Source: Acidobacteriaceae bacterium (GTDB taxonomy: Bacteria; Acidobacteriota; Terriglobia; Terriglobales; Acidobacteriaceae). Taken from it: a DNA stretch of 5,667 nt. Under the pieces are notes generated by a model that did not search any database, was not told where the DNA came from, and saw only the letters and a list, made by a program, of their open reading frames with translations. Shown here one piece after another: positions 1 to 5,667 of the stretch (positions are counted from its first letter, which is position 1; every line of letters starts with the position of its first letter). The DNA is taken from the NCBI GenBank assembly GCA_003154055.1, contig PMCH01000155.1, positions 2,035-7,701 of the forward strand, written 5' to 3'. The position numbers and the translations under genes were made by a program.

Positions 1-530
1 TCGGGTTGAGTGATGATGGCGCGCGCGATCGCCACCCGGCGCCGCATGCCACCCGAGAGCTGAGACGGGAACTTGTCAATGGTGTGCTCGAGTTCGACGA
101 AGCGCAGGGATTCGAGCACGCGCTGTTCGATCTCCTCCGCGGAGATGTGTTCCTCCATCAGGCGGAAGGCGACGTTATCGCGCACGTTGAGGGAATCGAA
201 AAGGGCGCTTTCCTGAAAGACGATCCCCACCCGGCGCCGCATGGCAAACAGCTCTTCTTCTGTCATGCGGGTAACTTCTTCGCCGAGGGCGAAGATGCGA
301 CCGCTGTCCGGCCGTTGCAGGCCCAGAGCCATCTTTAAAATAGTGCTTTTCCCCGATCCGGCGACGCCGAACAGAGCCTTGGTCTCACCCCGCGGCAGGC
401 GGAACGAAACTCCGTCCAGAACCACGTTCTCTTCGAAGGCGATCGAGACATCTTCGAAAACGATGGCTTCTGAGGAAGAATCAGCCTGCGCGGCCACTCG
501 GATTTCGCTCGGAGCAGTCGGAGAAGCCAT
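1..530 (-). CDS. mlaF: Mla/MCE-type phospholipid ABC transporter ATP-binding protein, 3' end cut by window edge
   Basis: This is the cytoplasmic ATPase that powers an Mla-type phospholipid transporter, working with the MlaE permease encoded just upstream. The visible 176 residues show an ABC nucleotide-binding domain after a short polar N-terminus (about residues 1-20). The Walker A motif GVAGSGKST is at 55-63, the Q-loop glutamine at 106 in VFQESALFDSL (a run typical of MlaF/Ttg2A ATPases), and the signature LSGGM at 158-162. Walker B, D-loop and switch histidine would lie beyond the left edge, so the reading frame stays open at position 1 because it is truncated, not broken. The ATG at 530-528 comes 3 bases after the mlaE stop, with AGG at 539-537 as a modest ribosome-binding site, so translation is probably coupled to mlaE. 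Start choice is supported by this spacing and by the normal distance to Walker A. The family is certain; the exact substrate is inferred. Confidence 0.93.
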   Translation of the reverse strand, partial: MASPTAPSEIRVAAQADSSSEAIVFEDVSIAFEENVVLDGVSFRLPRGETKALFGVAGSGKSTILKMALGLQRPDSGRIFALGEEVTRMTEEELFAMRRRVGIVFQESALFDSLNVRDNVAFRLMEEHISAEEIEQRVLESLRFVELEHTIDKFPSQLSGGMRRRVAIARAIITQP

Positions 531-533
531 GGC

Positions 534-1328
534 CTACCTGACACCAAAGAAGGCAAAGATCAGCTTGGTGACGAAGAAATCAACGATCAGAATCAGCACG
601 GACGACGCCACTACCGCCTGAGTCGTGGAGCGGCCCACGCCCTGGGTTCCGCCGCGCGTGGACATTCCGTAGTAGCAGCCGACGGTCGAAATGATAAAGC
701 CGAACAGGAAGGGCTTGACCAGCCCCATGAACACATCACGAAACACCAGGAATTGCCACGCGCTGGTCCAGTACTGTCGCGAGTCGAGTCCGAAGAGCAG
801 GCTGGCGACCAGGTTGCCTCCGAGCAATCCCAGCAGATCGGAGATGATGGTCAGGAAAAACAGCATGAACGACGTTGCCGCCACGCGCGGCGTGACGAGT
901 TTCTTGGTGGGATCGGTGCCCAGCGCGCGCATGGCATCGATCTGCTCGGTCACGATCATCGAACCCAGTTCGCTGGCCATCCCGGAAGCGTTGCGTCCGG
1001 CGACCATCAGTCCAGTAATGAGAGGCCCGAGTTCGGTGACCATGCCGACGGAGACGAGCTGGCCAATCAGAGTGATACCGCCAAAGCGCTGCAGCGTGCT
1101 GGCCGAATTCAGCGCCAGGAGGGCGCCAATGGAAACTCCGGTGAGAACCACGATGGGCAGTGAGCCAACGCCGATCAGATCGGCCTGTTGCAGCATGTCC
1201 CCCATGTACAAGGGACGGCGGAACAGGTTCGCGAGGGACCGAGCCGCCAGCAAGGTGTATTCCTGAACCGCCCGGACACTGTCTTTGGCGACGTCAAAGG
1301 GCGAGATCAGTTCGATTTCGAGCGCCAT
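534..1328 (-). CDS. mlaE: MlaE-family phospholipid ABC transporter permease
   Basis: This is the inner-membrane permease of an MCE/Mla-type transporter, which moves phospholipids between the inner and outer membranes. At 264 residues it matches the usual family length (about 260). The N-terminus carries an interfacial region (about 1-50), followed by hydrophobic segments at roughly 53-77, 88-111, 150-181, 197-220 and 238-262. The family hallmark is at about 99-140: ELGPLITGLMVAGR, then ASELGSM, then TEQIDAMRALGTDP, which forms the cytoplasmic coupling region that meets the ATPase. A second conserved stretch, GGTQGVGRSTTQAVV, is at 226-240. The ATG at 1328-1326 has no strong Shine-Dalgarno (only TGAG close upstream). 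The gene is first in an mlaE-mlaF operon; E. coli has the reverse order, mlaF-mlaE. No frameshift or missing conserved block is seen. Assignment to the MlaE family is very secure; the lipid substrate and direction of transport are inferred from the family. Confidence 0.95.
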   Translation of the reverse strand: MALEIELISPFDVAKDSVRAVQEYTLLAARSLANLFRRPLYMGDMLQQADLIGVGSLPIVVLTGVSIGALLALNSASTLQRFGGITLIGQLVSVGMVTELGPLITGLMVAGRNASGMASELGSMIVTEQIDAMRALGTDPTKKLVTPRVAATSFMLFFLTIISDLLGLLGGNLVASLLFGLDSRQYWTSAWQFLVFRDVFMGLVKPFLFGFIISTVGCYYGMSTRGGTQGVGRSTTQAVVASSVLILIVDFFVTKLIFAFFGVR

Positions 1329-1341
1329 GGTTGCTCAGGAG

Positions 1342-1347
1342 AATATA
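1342..1347 (-). promoter_or_regulatory. Possible -10 element (TATATT) upstream of mlaE
   Basis: On the minus strand the hexamer TATATT lies 13 bases before the mlaE ATG and is the only AT-rich hexamer in an otherwise GC-rich leader. No recognisable -35 box lies 16-18 bases further upstream. If used, transcription would start about 6-8 bases before the ATG, giving an almost leaderless mRNA, which would fit the lack of a clear ribosome-binding site. This is a weak, position-based call. Confidence 0.2.
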
Positions 1348-1457
1348 GCAGAGAGGGAAAGCTGGGTGGGAGTTCAGGGCGAGCCACCGCCGGACCTGTC
1401 TGGGACTGCCGAGGAGTTTGCCAGGGGCGCGGTAGGATGGAAGCGGATGTCCACGCG

Positions 1458-1484
1458 CAGGTGCTGCCGGGTTTTTGCAGCCTG
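1458..1484 (+). repeat. Small interrupted inverted repeat upstream of chrA
   Basis: CAGG (1458-1461) and CTGC (1464-1467) can pair with CCTG (1481-1484) and GCAG (1477-1480), giving eight base pairs with a two-base bulge and a nine-base T-rich loop. It ends 22 bases before the chrA ATG. It could be a leader hairpin or a half-site pair for a regulator, but it is short and may be chance. It overlaps the sigma-54-like element. Confidence 0.25.
1464..1478 (+). promoter_or_regulatory. Degenerate sigma-54 (-24/-12)-like element before chrA
   Basis: Aligned to the known consensus TGGCACG-N4-TTGC, the bases CTGCCGG-N4-TTGC match the whole -12 part and three of the seven -24 positions. One of the two nearly invariant -24 glycine-codon-like GG bases is T here, which counts strongly against it. 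Geometry is plausible: transcription would begin about 17 bases before the chrA ATG. It is listed only because a sigma-54 activator is encoded nearby. Confidence 0.15.
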
Positions 1485-1506
1485 ACTTCTATCCAGAGTT
1501 CTCACC

Positions 1507-2670
1507 ATGAATCCAGAGACTAGTCCGACCACGAACGAACTCACGAAAGTCCCGCTCACCCAATTTGCCGGATATTTCCTGTGGCTCGGAACCGTGGGAT
1601 TCGGCGGCCCGATTGCGCTCGCCGGACACATGCAGCAAGACCTGGTTGACAACCGCGGCTGGGTCCGCAAGGAGGACTACGTGGAGGGACTGGCGCTGGC
1701 GCAGCTCGCACCCGGTCCCTTGGCGGCGCAACTCGCGATCTATCTCGGCTACCTTCGCGCCGGTTTGCTGGGAGCGACCGCGGTCGGAGTAGCGTTTGTC
1801 CTACCCTCGTTCCTGATGGTGCTGGGACTATCAGCGGCCTACGTTCGCTTCGGGGGGCTGCCTTGGATGCAGGGCATGTTCTACGGGATTGGCGCGGCGG
1901 TAATCGGGATCATTGCCCGCTCCGCCTTCAAGCTGACCAAGCTCACCCTCGGGAAAGACAAGTTGCTGTGGGGAATTTTTACCGTCTTGGCGGTTTCAAC
2001 GGCCTGGACTTCGCAGGAGATCATCTGGCTCTTTCTGCTGGGCGGCGTCGTTAACTTGCTGGTCAGGGCCCTCCCCAGCCGCGCGCAGGCTAGAAGCGCC
2101 TCTTCTTTGCTGTTCCTGCCGGGAATTTTCACCATGGCCGGAGTGAACGGGACGCTCGCCGAAATCTTTGTCTATTTTGCAAAAGCCGGGATGTTTGTGT
2201 TCGGAAGTGGACTCGCCGTTGTGCCGTTCCTGTATGGCGGGGTGGTGCAAGGGCATCACTGGCTGACGGATCGTCAGTTCGTAGACGCGGTTGCGGTAGC
2301 GATGATCACCCCGGGCCCCGTGGTCATTACAGTCGCTTTTATCGGATACCTGGTTGCGGGTGTTGCCGGGGCGGTGGCGGCGGCCCTGGGTATTTTTCTT
2401 CCGGTTTATCTGGTGGTTATCTTGCTCGCTCCTTCTTACCAGCGGTGGGCGAAAAATTCTCAGCTGAATGCTTTCGTGCGCGGCGTGACAGCGGCGGCCA
2501 CGGGAGCGATATCGGGGGCCGTGATCGTTCTGGCCCGCCGTTCCGTTTACGACGTGCCCACCTTCGCGATTGCGATTGCGAGCCTTGCCATCCTGTTTCG
2601 GTGGAAGGTTCCAGAACCGATCCTGATCGCTTGCGCCGCCCTGGTGGGACTTGCGTTGCGGCATGGATGA
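1507..2670 (+). CDS. chrA: ChrA-like chromate transporter (CHR family, two-domain)
   Basis: This is an integral inner-membrane protein of the CHR superfamily, whose characterised long members export chromate by secondary transport. At 387 residues it is slightly shorter than the Pseudomonas ChrA (about 416). It has two homologous halves. The N-terminal half has GFGGP at 31-35 and LAPGP at 67-71, plus the RGWVRKEDY segment at 50-58. The C-terminal half repeats this as VFGSG at 231-235 and ITPGP at 267-271, with HHWLTDRQF at 250-258. About ten hydrophobic segments fill the rest, and a polar linker (about 188-199) lies between the halves. The ATG at 1507 gives a short soluble N-terminus before the first helix; no strong Shine-Dalgarno is visible. 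It is alone on its strand, with no chrB, chrC or chrF in view. Family membership is secure, but chromate as the true substrate is inferred; homologues without resistance phenotypes exist. Confidence 0.93.
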   Translation: MNPETSPTTNELTKVPLTQFAGYFLWLGTVGFGGPIALAGHMQQDLVDNRGWVRKEDYVEGLALAQLAPGPLAAQLAIYLGYLRAGLLGATAVGVAFVLPSFLMVLGLSAAYVRFGGLPWMQGMFYGIGAAVIGIIARSAFKLTKLTLGKDKLLWGIFTVLAVSTAWTSQEIIWLFLLGGVVNLLVRALPSRAQARSASSLLFLPGIFTMAGVNGTLAEIFVYFAKAGMFVFGSGLAVVPFLYGGVVQGHHWLTDRQFVDAVAVAMITPGPVVITVAFIGYLVAGVAGAVAAALGIFLPVYLVVILLAPSYQRWAKNSQLNAFVRGVTAAATGAISGAVIVLARRSVYDVPTFAIAIASLAILFRWKVPEPILIACAALVGLALRHG

Positions 2671-2687
2671 TTCTTGACGCGGTCGCG

Positions 2688-4127
2688 CTACTCCCGGTTG
2701 TTCTTCTTCTTGATCTCGATACTGAGTCTCTTGATCTTTTGATTCAGGGTGGAGAGCGGAACGTGGAAGCGCTCGGCCGCCTCGGTCTGGTTCCAGCCGC
2801 ACTTCTCAAGCATGTCGCTGATGATGCGGCGCTCGCAGTCCTCCACGATGTCGAACAGGGAAGCGTCCGGACTGGAGTCCGTGGCGGGCAGGGGCGTGCC
2901 GCGGCCGGCGATATGGTCGGGCAGAAGGTCGCTGCCAATGTCGATGTTAGAGGACAGGACCACGGCGCGCTCGATGACATTTTCCAGTTCGCGAACGTTT
3001 CCGGGCCAGGAGTAGGAGACCAGCGGACGCAAGGCTTCCGGAGTGATGCGGCGCCGGGTGCGGTCATTTTCAGTGGAATACTTCTTCAGGAAATGTTCCA
3101 CCAGCAGTGGGATGTCTTCCCTGCGCTGGCGGAGCGAAGGTAGTTCCACGCAGATGACGTTCAGGCGATAGAAAAGGTCTTCGCGGAACCGTCCCTCGCG
3201 CACCATCTGGCGAAGATCAACGTTGGTGGCGGCGATGATACGCACGTCCACCTGCAATTCCTGGATGCCGCCCAAATGCATGAACTTGCGATCCTGAAGC
3301 ACGCGCAGGATTTTGCTCTGCGTGTCCAGGCTCATGGTGCCGATTTCGTCCAGAAACAGGGTGCCGCGGTCGGCGACCTCGAACAAGCCCTTCTTGGAAG
3401 CGATCGCGCTGGTGAACGCGCCCTTGACGTGTCCGAAGAGCGTGGATTCGAGCAAGTCGGCCGGCATGGAACCGGTATTGACGGGAACAAAAGGACGGTC
3501 GGCCCGCGTCGAGTGCAGATGGATGGCCTTGGCGATCAGTTCCTTGCCGGTTCCGCTCTCGCCCTGCAGCAGGACGGTGGAACGGCTGGGAGCGACCTGC
3601 GCGACCAGGTCGAAAATCTTCAGCATGGGCTCGCTTTTGCCCACGATGTTCTCGAAGTTGTAGCGCTGCTTCAGGGCGCGCTTCAGTTGGACGTTTTCTT
3701 CTTCGGCGCGGGTTCGGGCAATCGCGGCACGGACATCGGCCAGAAGCTTTTCGTTGTCCCACGGCTTCTGGATGAAATTGGTGGCGCCGCTCTGCATGGC
3801 ACGGACTGCATTTTCTACCGTCCCGTAAGCGGTGATCATGATGACCGCCTGGTCAGAATTGAGCAGGCGGATTTCACCCAGCACGTCCATCCCGTTCTTG
3901 TCGGGGAGAGCGAGATCCAGCAGCACGACATCGAACGTACGCTCCCCGATCTGGGCCATCCCTTCGCGGCCCGTGCCCGCACTGGCCACCCGGTAGCCCT
4001 CCATCTGGAGCAGCGTTTCTAACGACTCGCGGATTTCAACCTCATCATCAATGATGAGAACGCTACCCAGGCTCGCCGAATCGTTCTCGGGTGGAGTGCG
4101 CCGGAAAATGACCGCAGCCTCAGACAT
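2688..4127 (-). CDS. NtrC-family sigma-54-dependent response regulator
   Basis: This 479-residue transcription activator opens sigma-54 promoters by ATP hydrolysis after phosphorylation by a histidine kinase. Domain order is complete. The receiver (about 21-137) has acidic residues D27 and D28, phospho-acceptor D71, T99 and K121. The AAA+ domain (about 160-385) has Walker A GESGTGKE at 189-196, the sigma-54 contact loop GAFTSA at 236-241, Walker B TLFLDE at 256-261, arginine-finger candidates R315 and R321 in FREDLFYRLNV, and sensor II WPGNVREL at 374-381. A Fis-type helix-turn-helix sits at about 430-470 (WNQTEAAERF then STLNQKIKRL). The contact loop differs from the usual GAFTGA. The ATG at 4127 has a strong AGGAAGG site six bases upstream and overlaps the kinase gene by 8 bp, so the two are almost surely co-translated partners. 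Target genes cannot be named from the sequence, so no gene symbol is given. Confidence 0.96.
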   Translation of the reverse strand: MSEAAVIFRRTPPENDSASLGSVLIIDDEVEIRESLETLLQMEGYRVASAGTGREGMAQIGERTFDVVLLDLALPDKNGMDVLGEIRLLNSDQAVIMITAYGTVENAVRAMQSGATNFIQKPWDNEKLLADVRAAIARTRAEEENVQLKRALKQRYNFENIVGKSEPMLKIFDLVAQVAPSRSTVLLQGESGTGKELIAKAIHLHSTRADRPFVPVNTGSMPADLLESTLFGHVKGAFTSAIASKKGLFEVADRGTLFLDEIGTMSLDTQSKILRVLQDRKFMHLGGIQELQVDVRIIAATNVDLRQMVREGRFREDLFYRLNVICVELPSLRQRREDIPLLVEHFLKKYSTENDRTRRRITPEALRPLVSYSWPGNVRELENVIERAVVLSSNIDIGSDLLPDHIAGRGTPLPATDSSPDASLFDIVEDCERRIISDMLEKCGWNQTEAAERFHVPLSTLNQKIKRLSIEIKKKNNRE

Positions 4128-5667
4128 GGACAGCCTTCCTGCTTAAGGGAAAATCGAGTGTGAAAGTGGTGCCTTCGCCCTGGCGGCTTTCAACGCGGAT
4201 ATTGCCGGCATGCTCCTGAATAATGCCGTAAGTCACGGAGAGCCCAAGACCTGTGCCGCGATTCTGGCCTTCCTTGGAAGCGTTCTTGGTGGTGAAGAAG
4301 GGATCGTAGATGCGCTGGATGTTCTCCTGCGCAATGCCGGTCCCGGTATCGGCGACGCGCACGCTGACGAATTCGCCGTTCTGGGTGGTCACGTGCAAAA
4401 CGCCGCCACCGGGCATGGCGTCCTTGGCGTTCAGGAACAGGTTCAGGAACACCTGCTGCAAGCGCCCGCAGTTTCCCTGGATCGGCGGCAGTTCCCCATG
4501 AAGATCGCTGTCCACCTTGACCTGCGCCACCTTGAACTGATGTTCGAGAAGGGCAAGCGTATCGTTGATGACCTTGTTCAGATCGATCTCCGCGAATTCA
4601 GTGCCAGTGGTGCGCGAGAAGTTCAGCAGGTTGTTGACGATCTCGGAGGCACGGAACGTCTGCCGGGTGATCTTGTCGAGCAGGCCCATTTTTTGCGGGT
4701 CGGACTGCAACTGCTTGGAAAGCATCTGTGCGTAGGAAGAGATGACGGCCAGCGGTGTATTGACTTCATGGGCCACGCCGGCGGCAAGCAGGCCAATGGA
4801 CGAGAGCTTATCGGCTTGCGAGAGCTGCGCTTCGAGTTCGATGCGCTGGGTGATGTCGTCCATGATGATCAGCCGTCCGACCACGCTGAACTTCCGCGTT
4901 ACCAGCGGCGCAATTGCAACATTGACCACGCGCGGCTCGCCCGTCGGAGTTCCCAGGCGGAACTTGTACAGGTTATGAATGCCGGGGTTTTGCCGGACGC
5001 GGTAGAACTCCTCGACGAAAGCGGCCGGGAAGACTTCGCTCAGCGAGCGGCCCACCGCCTGCCAGCGCGGCAACGCGTACATCACTTCCATCTGCGAGTT
5101 CCAGGATTCCACCCGGTCCTGCAGGTCCACAGCGAGCACGCCCACGTTGATGGACTCGACAATGTTCTCGTTGAAGTCCTTGAGACGCTCGTACTCGGTG
5201 ACTTTCTGTTCGAGCGAAGCGTAGAGACGCCCGTTCTGAATCGCAATCCCGATGTATCCAGCCAGTGTCTCGAGCAGTTCCACATCCTCGCTGGAAAGAA
5301 AGTCGCCCTGCATGGTCTTGCCCAGGCCGAGAAACGCAATGGTCTTCTGCTGGACGTGGCAGGGAATGAAGTAGTTCAAATCCATGCGGCGGATGGCTTC
5401 CTGCGCCGCCGGCGCCTCGCGCGGGAGCAAGTGCGTATTCTCAAAGAAGATGTGTCCGGCCGCGTCTTCCAACCGCGGCTTCACCAGGAACGACAGATCG
5501 AAGCCGGTGACCTGGCCCAGGCCAAACGACTTTGCCACTTCGAAGCGTGACATGTCGGGCGTGGCCAGGAAGATGGCAATCCGGTCGACCAGCAGCGTGC
5601 GGGCCAGCCGGTCCACCACCGACGAGAGCATCTTGTCGAGATCGGTTTCCGAACTCAGCTCGCGGCC
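4120..5667 (-). CDS. GAF-PAS sensor histidine kinase, 5' end cut by window edge
   Basis: This kinase senses a signal and phosphorylates the NtrC-type regulator encoded next to it. Counting from the methionine at 5631, a GAF domain covers about 1-136, PAS about 152-260, HisKA about 270-342 and HATPase_c about 385-497. The phospho-acceptor is H288 in AHEVNTPLAVI; the H-E-x-x-T pattern (E289, T292) is associated in HisKA kinases with phosphatase activity as well. The ATP site is complete: N401 in NLFLNAKDAM, DTGTGI at 428-433, DPFFTTK at 443-449, GTGLGLS at 459-465. No membrane segment is visible, so the sensor is probably cytoplasmic unless one lies upstream. The frame stays open for 12 more codons to the right edge (GRELSSETDLDK), which read as the start of the GAF domain, so the methionine at 5631 is probably internal and the gene continues outside. 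The stop TGA at 4122-4120 overlaps the regulator start. The ligand is unknown. Confidence 0.94.
   Translation of the reverse strand, partial: GRELSSETDLDKMLSSVVDRLARTLLVDRIAIFLATPDMSRFEVAKSFGLGQVTGFDLSFLVKPRLEDAAGHIFFENTHLLPREAPAAQEAIRRMDLNYFIPCHVQQKTIAFLGLGKTMQGDFLSSEDVELLETLAGYIGIAIQNGRLYASLEQKVTEYERLKDFNENIVESINVGVLAVDLQDRVESWNSQMEVMYALPRWQAVGRSLSEVFPAAFVEEFYRVRQNPGIHNLYKFRLGTPTGEPRVVNVAIAPLVTRKFSVVGRLIIMDDITQRIELEAQLSQADKLSSIGLLAAGVAHEVNTPLAVISSYAQMLSKQLQSDPQKMGLLDKITRQTFRASEIVNNLLNFSRTTGTEFAEIDLNKVINDTLALLEHQFKVAQVKVDSDLHGELPPIQGNCGRLQQVFLNLFLNAKDAMPGGGVLHVTTQNGEFVSVRVADTGTGIAQENIQRIYDPFFTTKNASKEGQNRGTGLGLSVTYGIIQEHAGNIRVESRQGEGTTFTLDFPLSRKAVHV
4134..4140 (-). promoter_or_regulatory. Ribosome-binding site of the response regulator gene
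   Basis: AGGAAGG on the minus strand lies six bases before the ATG at 4127 and within the last codons of the kinase gene. It is the best Shine-Dalgarno match I noted before any start in the window, fixes the regulator start, and suggests the regulator is translated efficiently in its own right as well as by coupling. Confidence 0.75.

Larger units (their letters stand above)
1329..1506. other. Divergent intergenic spacer between mlaE and chrA
   Basis: These 178 bases separate two genes transcribed away from each other, so they should hold the promoters of both the mlaEF operon and chrA. I see a TATATT hexamer near mlaE (1342-1347, minus strand), a sigma-54-like partial match near chrA (1464-1478, plus strand) and a small inverted repeat (1458-1484). 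I found no tRNA, small gene, riboswitch core or convincing operator pair. Short open frames across it are continuations of non-coding frames. Confidence 0.6.

Noticed and set aside
6..338. A 110-codon open frame on the plus strand at the left edge
   Set aside because: It is the antisense of the mlaF ATPase core, whose Walker A, Q-loop and signature are read on the minus strand.
1160..1523. Possible small genes in and around the mlaE-chrA spacer on the plus strand
   Set aside because: The frames mostly run antisense to mlaE, lack ribosome-binding sites, and have low-complexity products without family resemblance.
2655..2700. Possible bidirectional terminator between chrA and the regulator gene
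   Set aside because: The 17-bp gap has no GC-rich hairpin followed by a T-run on either strand.
1996..2802. A 268-codon open frame on the minus strand opposite chrA
   Set aside because: Its product is highly polar and repetitive in Arg, Gln, His and Asp, typical of an antisense shadow of a membrane-protein gene; the plus strand clearly encodes ChrA.
2445..3143. A 232-codon open frame crossing the chrA end and the regulator gene
   Set aside because: It overlaps two well-supported genes in different frames and has no recognisable motif.
3276..4022. A 248-codon open frame on the plus strand opposite the response regulator
   Set aside because: It is antisense to the conserved receiver and AAA+ domains and shows no domain of its own.
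4210..5550. A 446-codon open frame on the plus strand opposite the histidine kinase gene
   Set aside because: It lies wholly antisense to an intact kinase with all catalytic motifs, has no recognisable domain, and is explained by the scarcity of stop codons in a GC-rich shadow frame.

Overview
The window is a GC-rich, gene-dense stretch of bacterial chromosome with five protein-coding genes. Two of them are cut by the window edges. There is no RNA gene, insertion sequence, CRISPR array or other sign of a mobile element. The protein style (an Mla-type transporter in the order mlaE-mlaF, a soluble GAF-PAS histidine kinase paired with an NtrC-type regulator, and a stand-alone two-domain ChrA) suggests a Gram-negative environmental bacterium. 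Acidobacteriota is my best guess, but this rests on overall resemblance and not on a marker gene.

Left part (1-1328, minus strand): an mlaE permease gene is followed after 3 bases by an mlaF ATPase gene that runs off the left edge. Together they make the membrane-embedded core of an MCE/Mla-type phospholipid transporter. The substrate-binding mlaD partner would be expected just beyond the left edge. A 178-bp divergent spacer (1329-1506) separates this operon from chrA.

Middle (1507-2670, plus strand): a chromate-transporter (CHR) family protein with two homologous halves. No chrB-like regulator or other chromate-resistance gene is in view. Its 3' end faces the two-component operon with only 17 bp between the stop codons.

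Right part (2688-5667, minus strand): a two-component operon. A GAF-PAS-HisKA-HATPase histidine kinase (truncated at the right edge) overlaps by 8 bp the gene for its likely partner, a full-length NtrC-family sigma-54 activator (receiver, AAA+, Fis-type helix-turn-helix). The signal and the target promoters are unknown. The regulator carries GAFTSA instead of GAFTGA in its sigma-54 contact loop, and a degenerate sigma-54-like promoter element lies just upstream of chrA. These two are the most testable observations.

Overall the window looks like ordinary, intact core-type chromosome. I found no convincing evidence of a new biological system.
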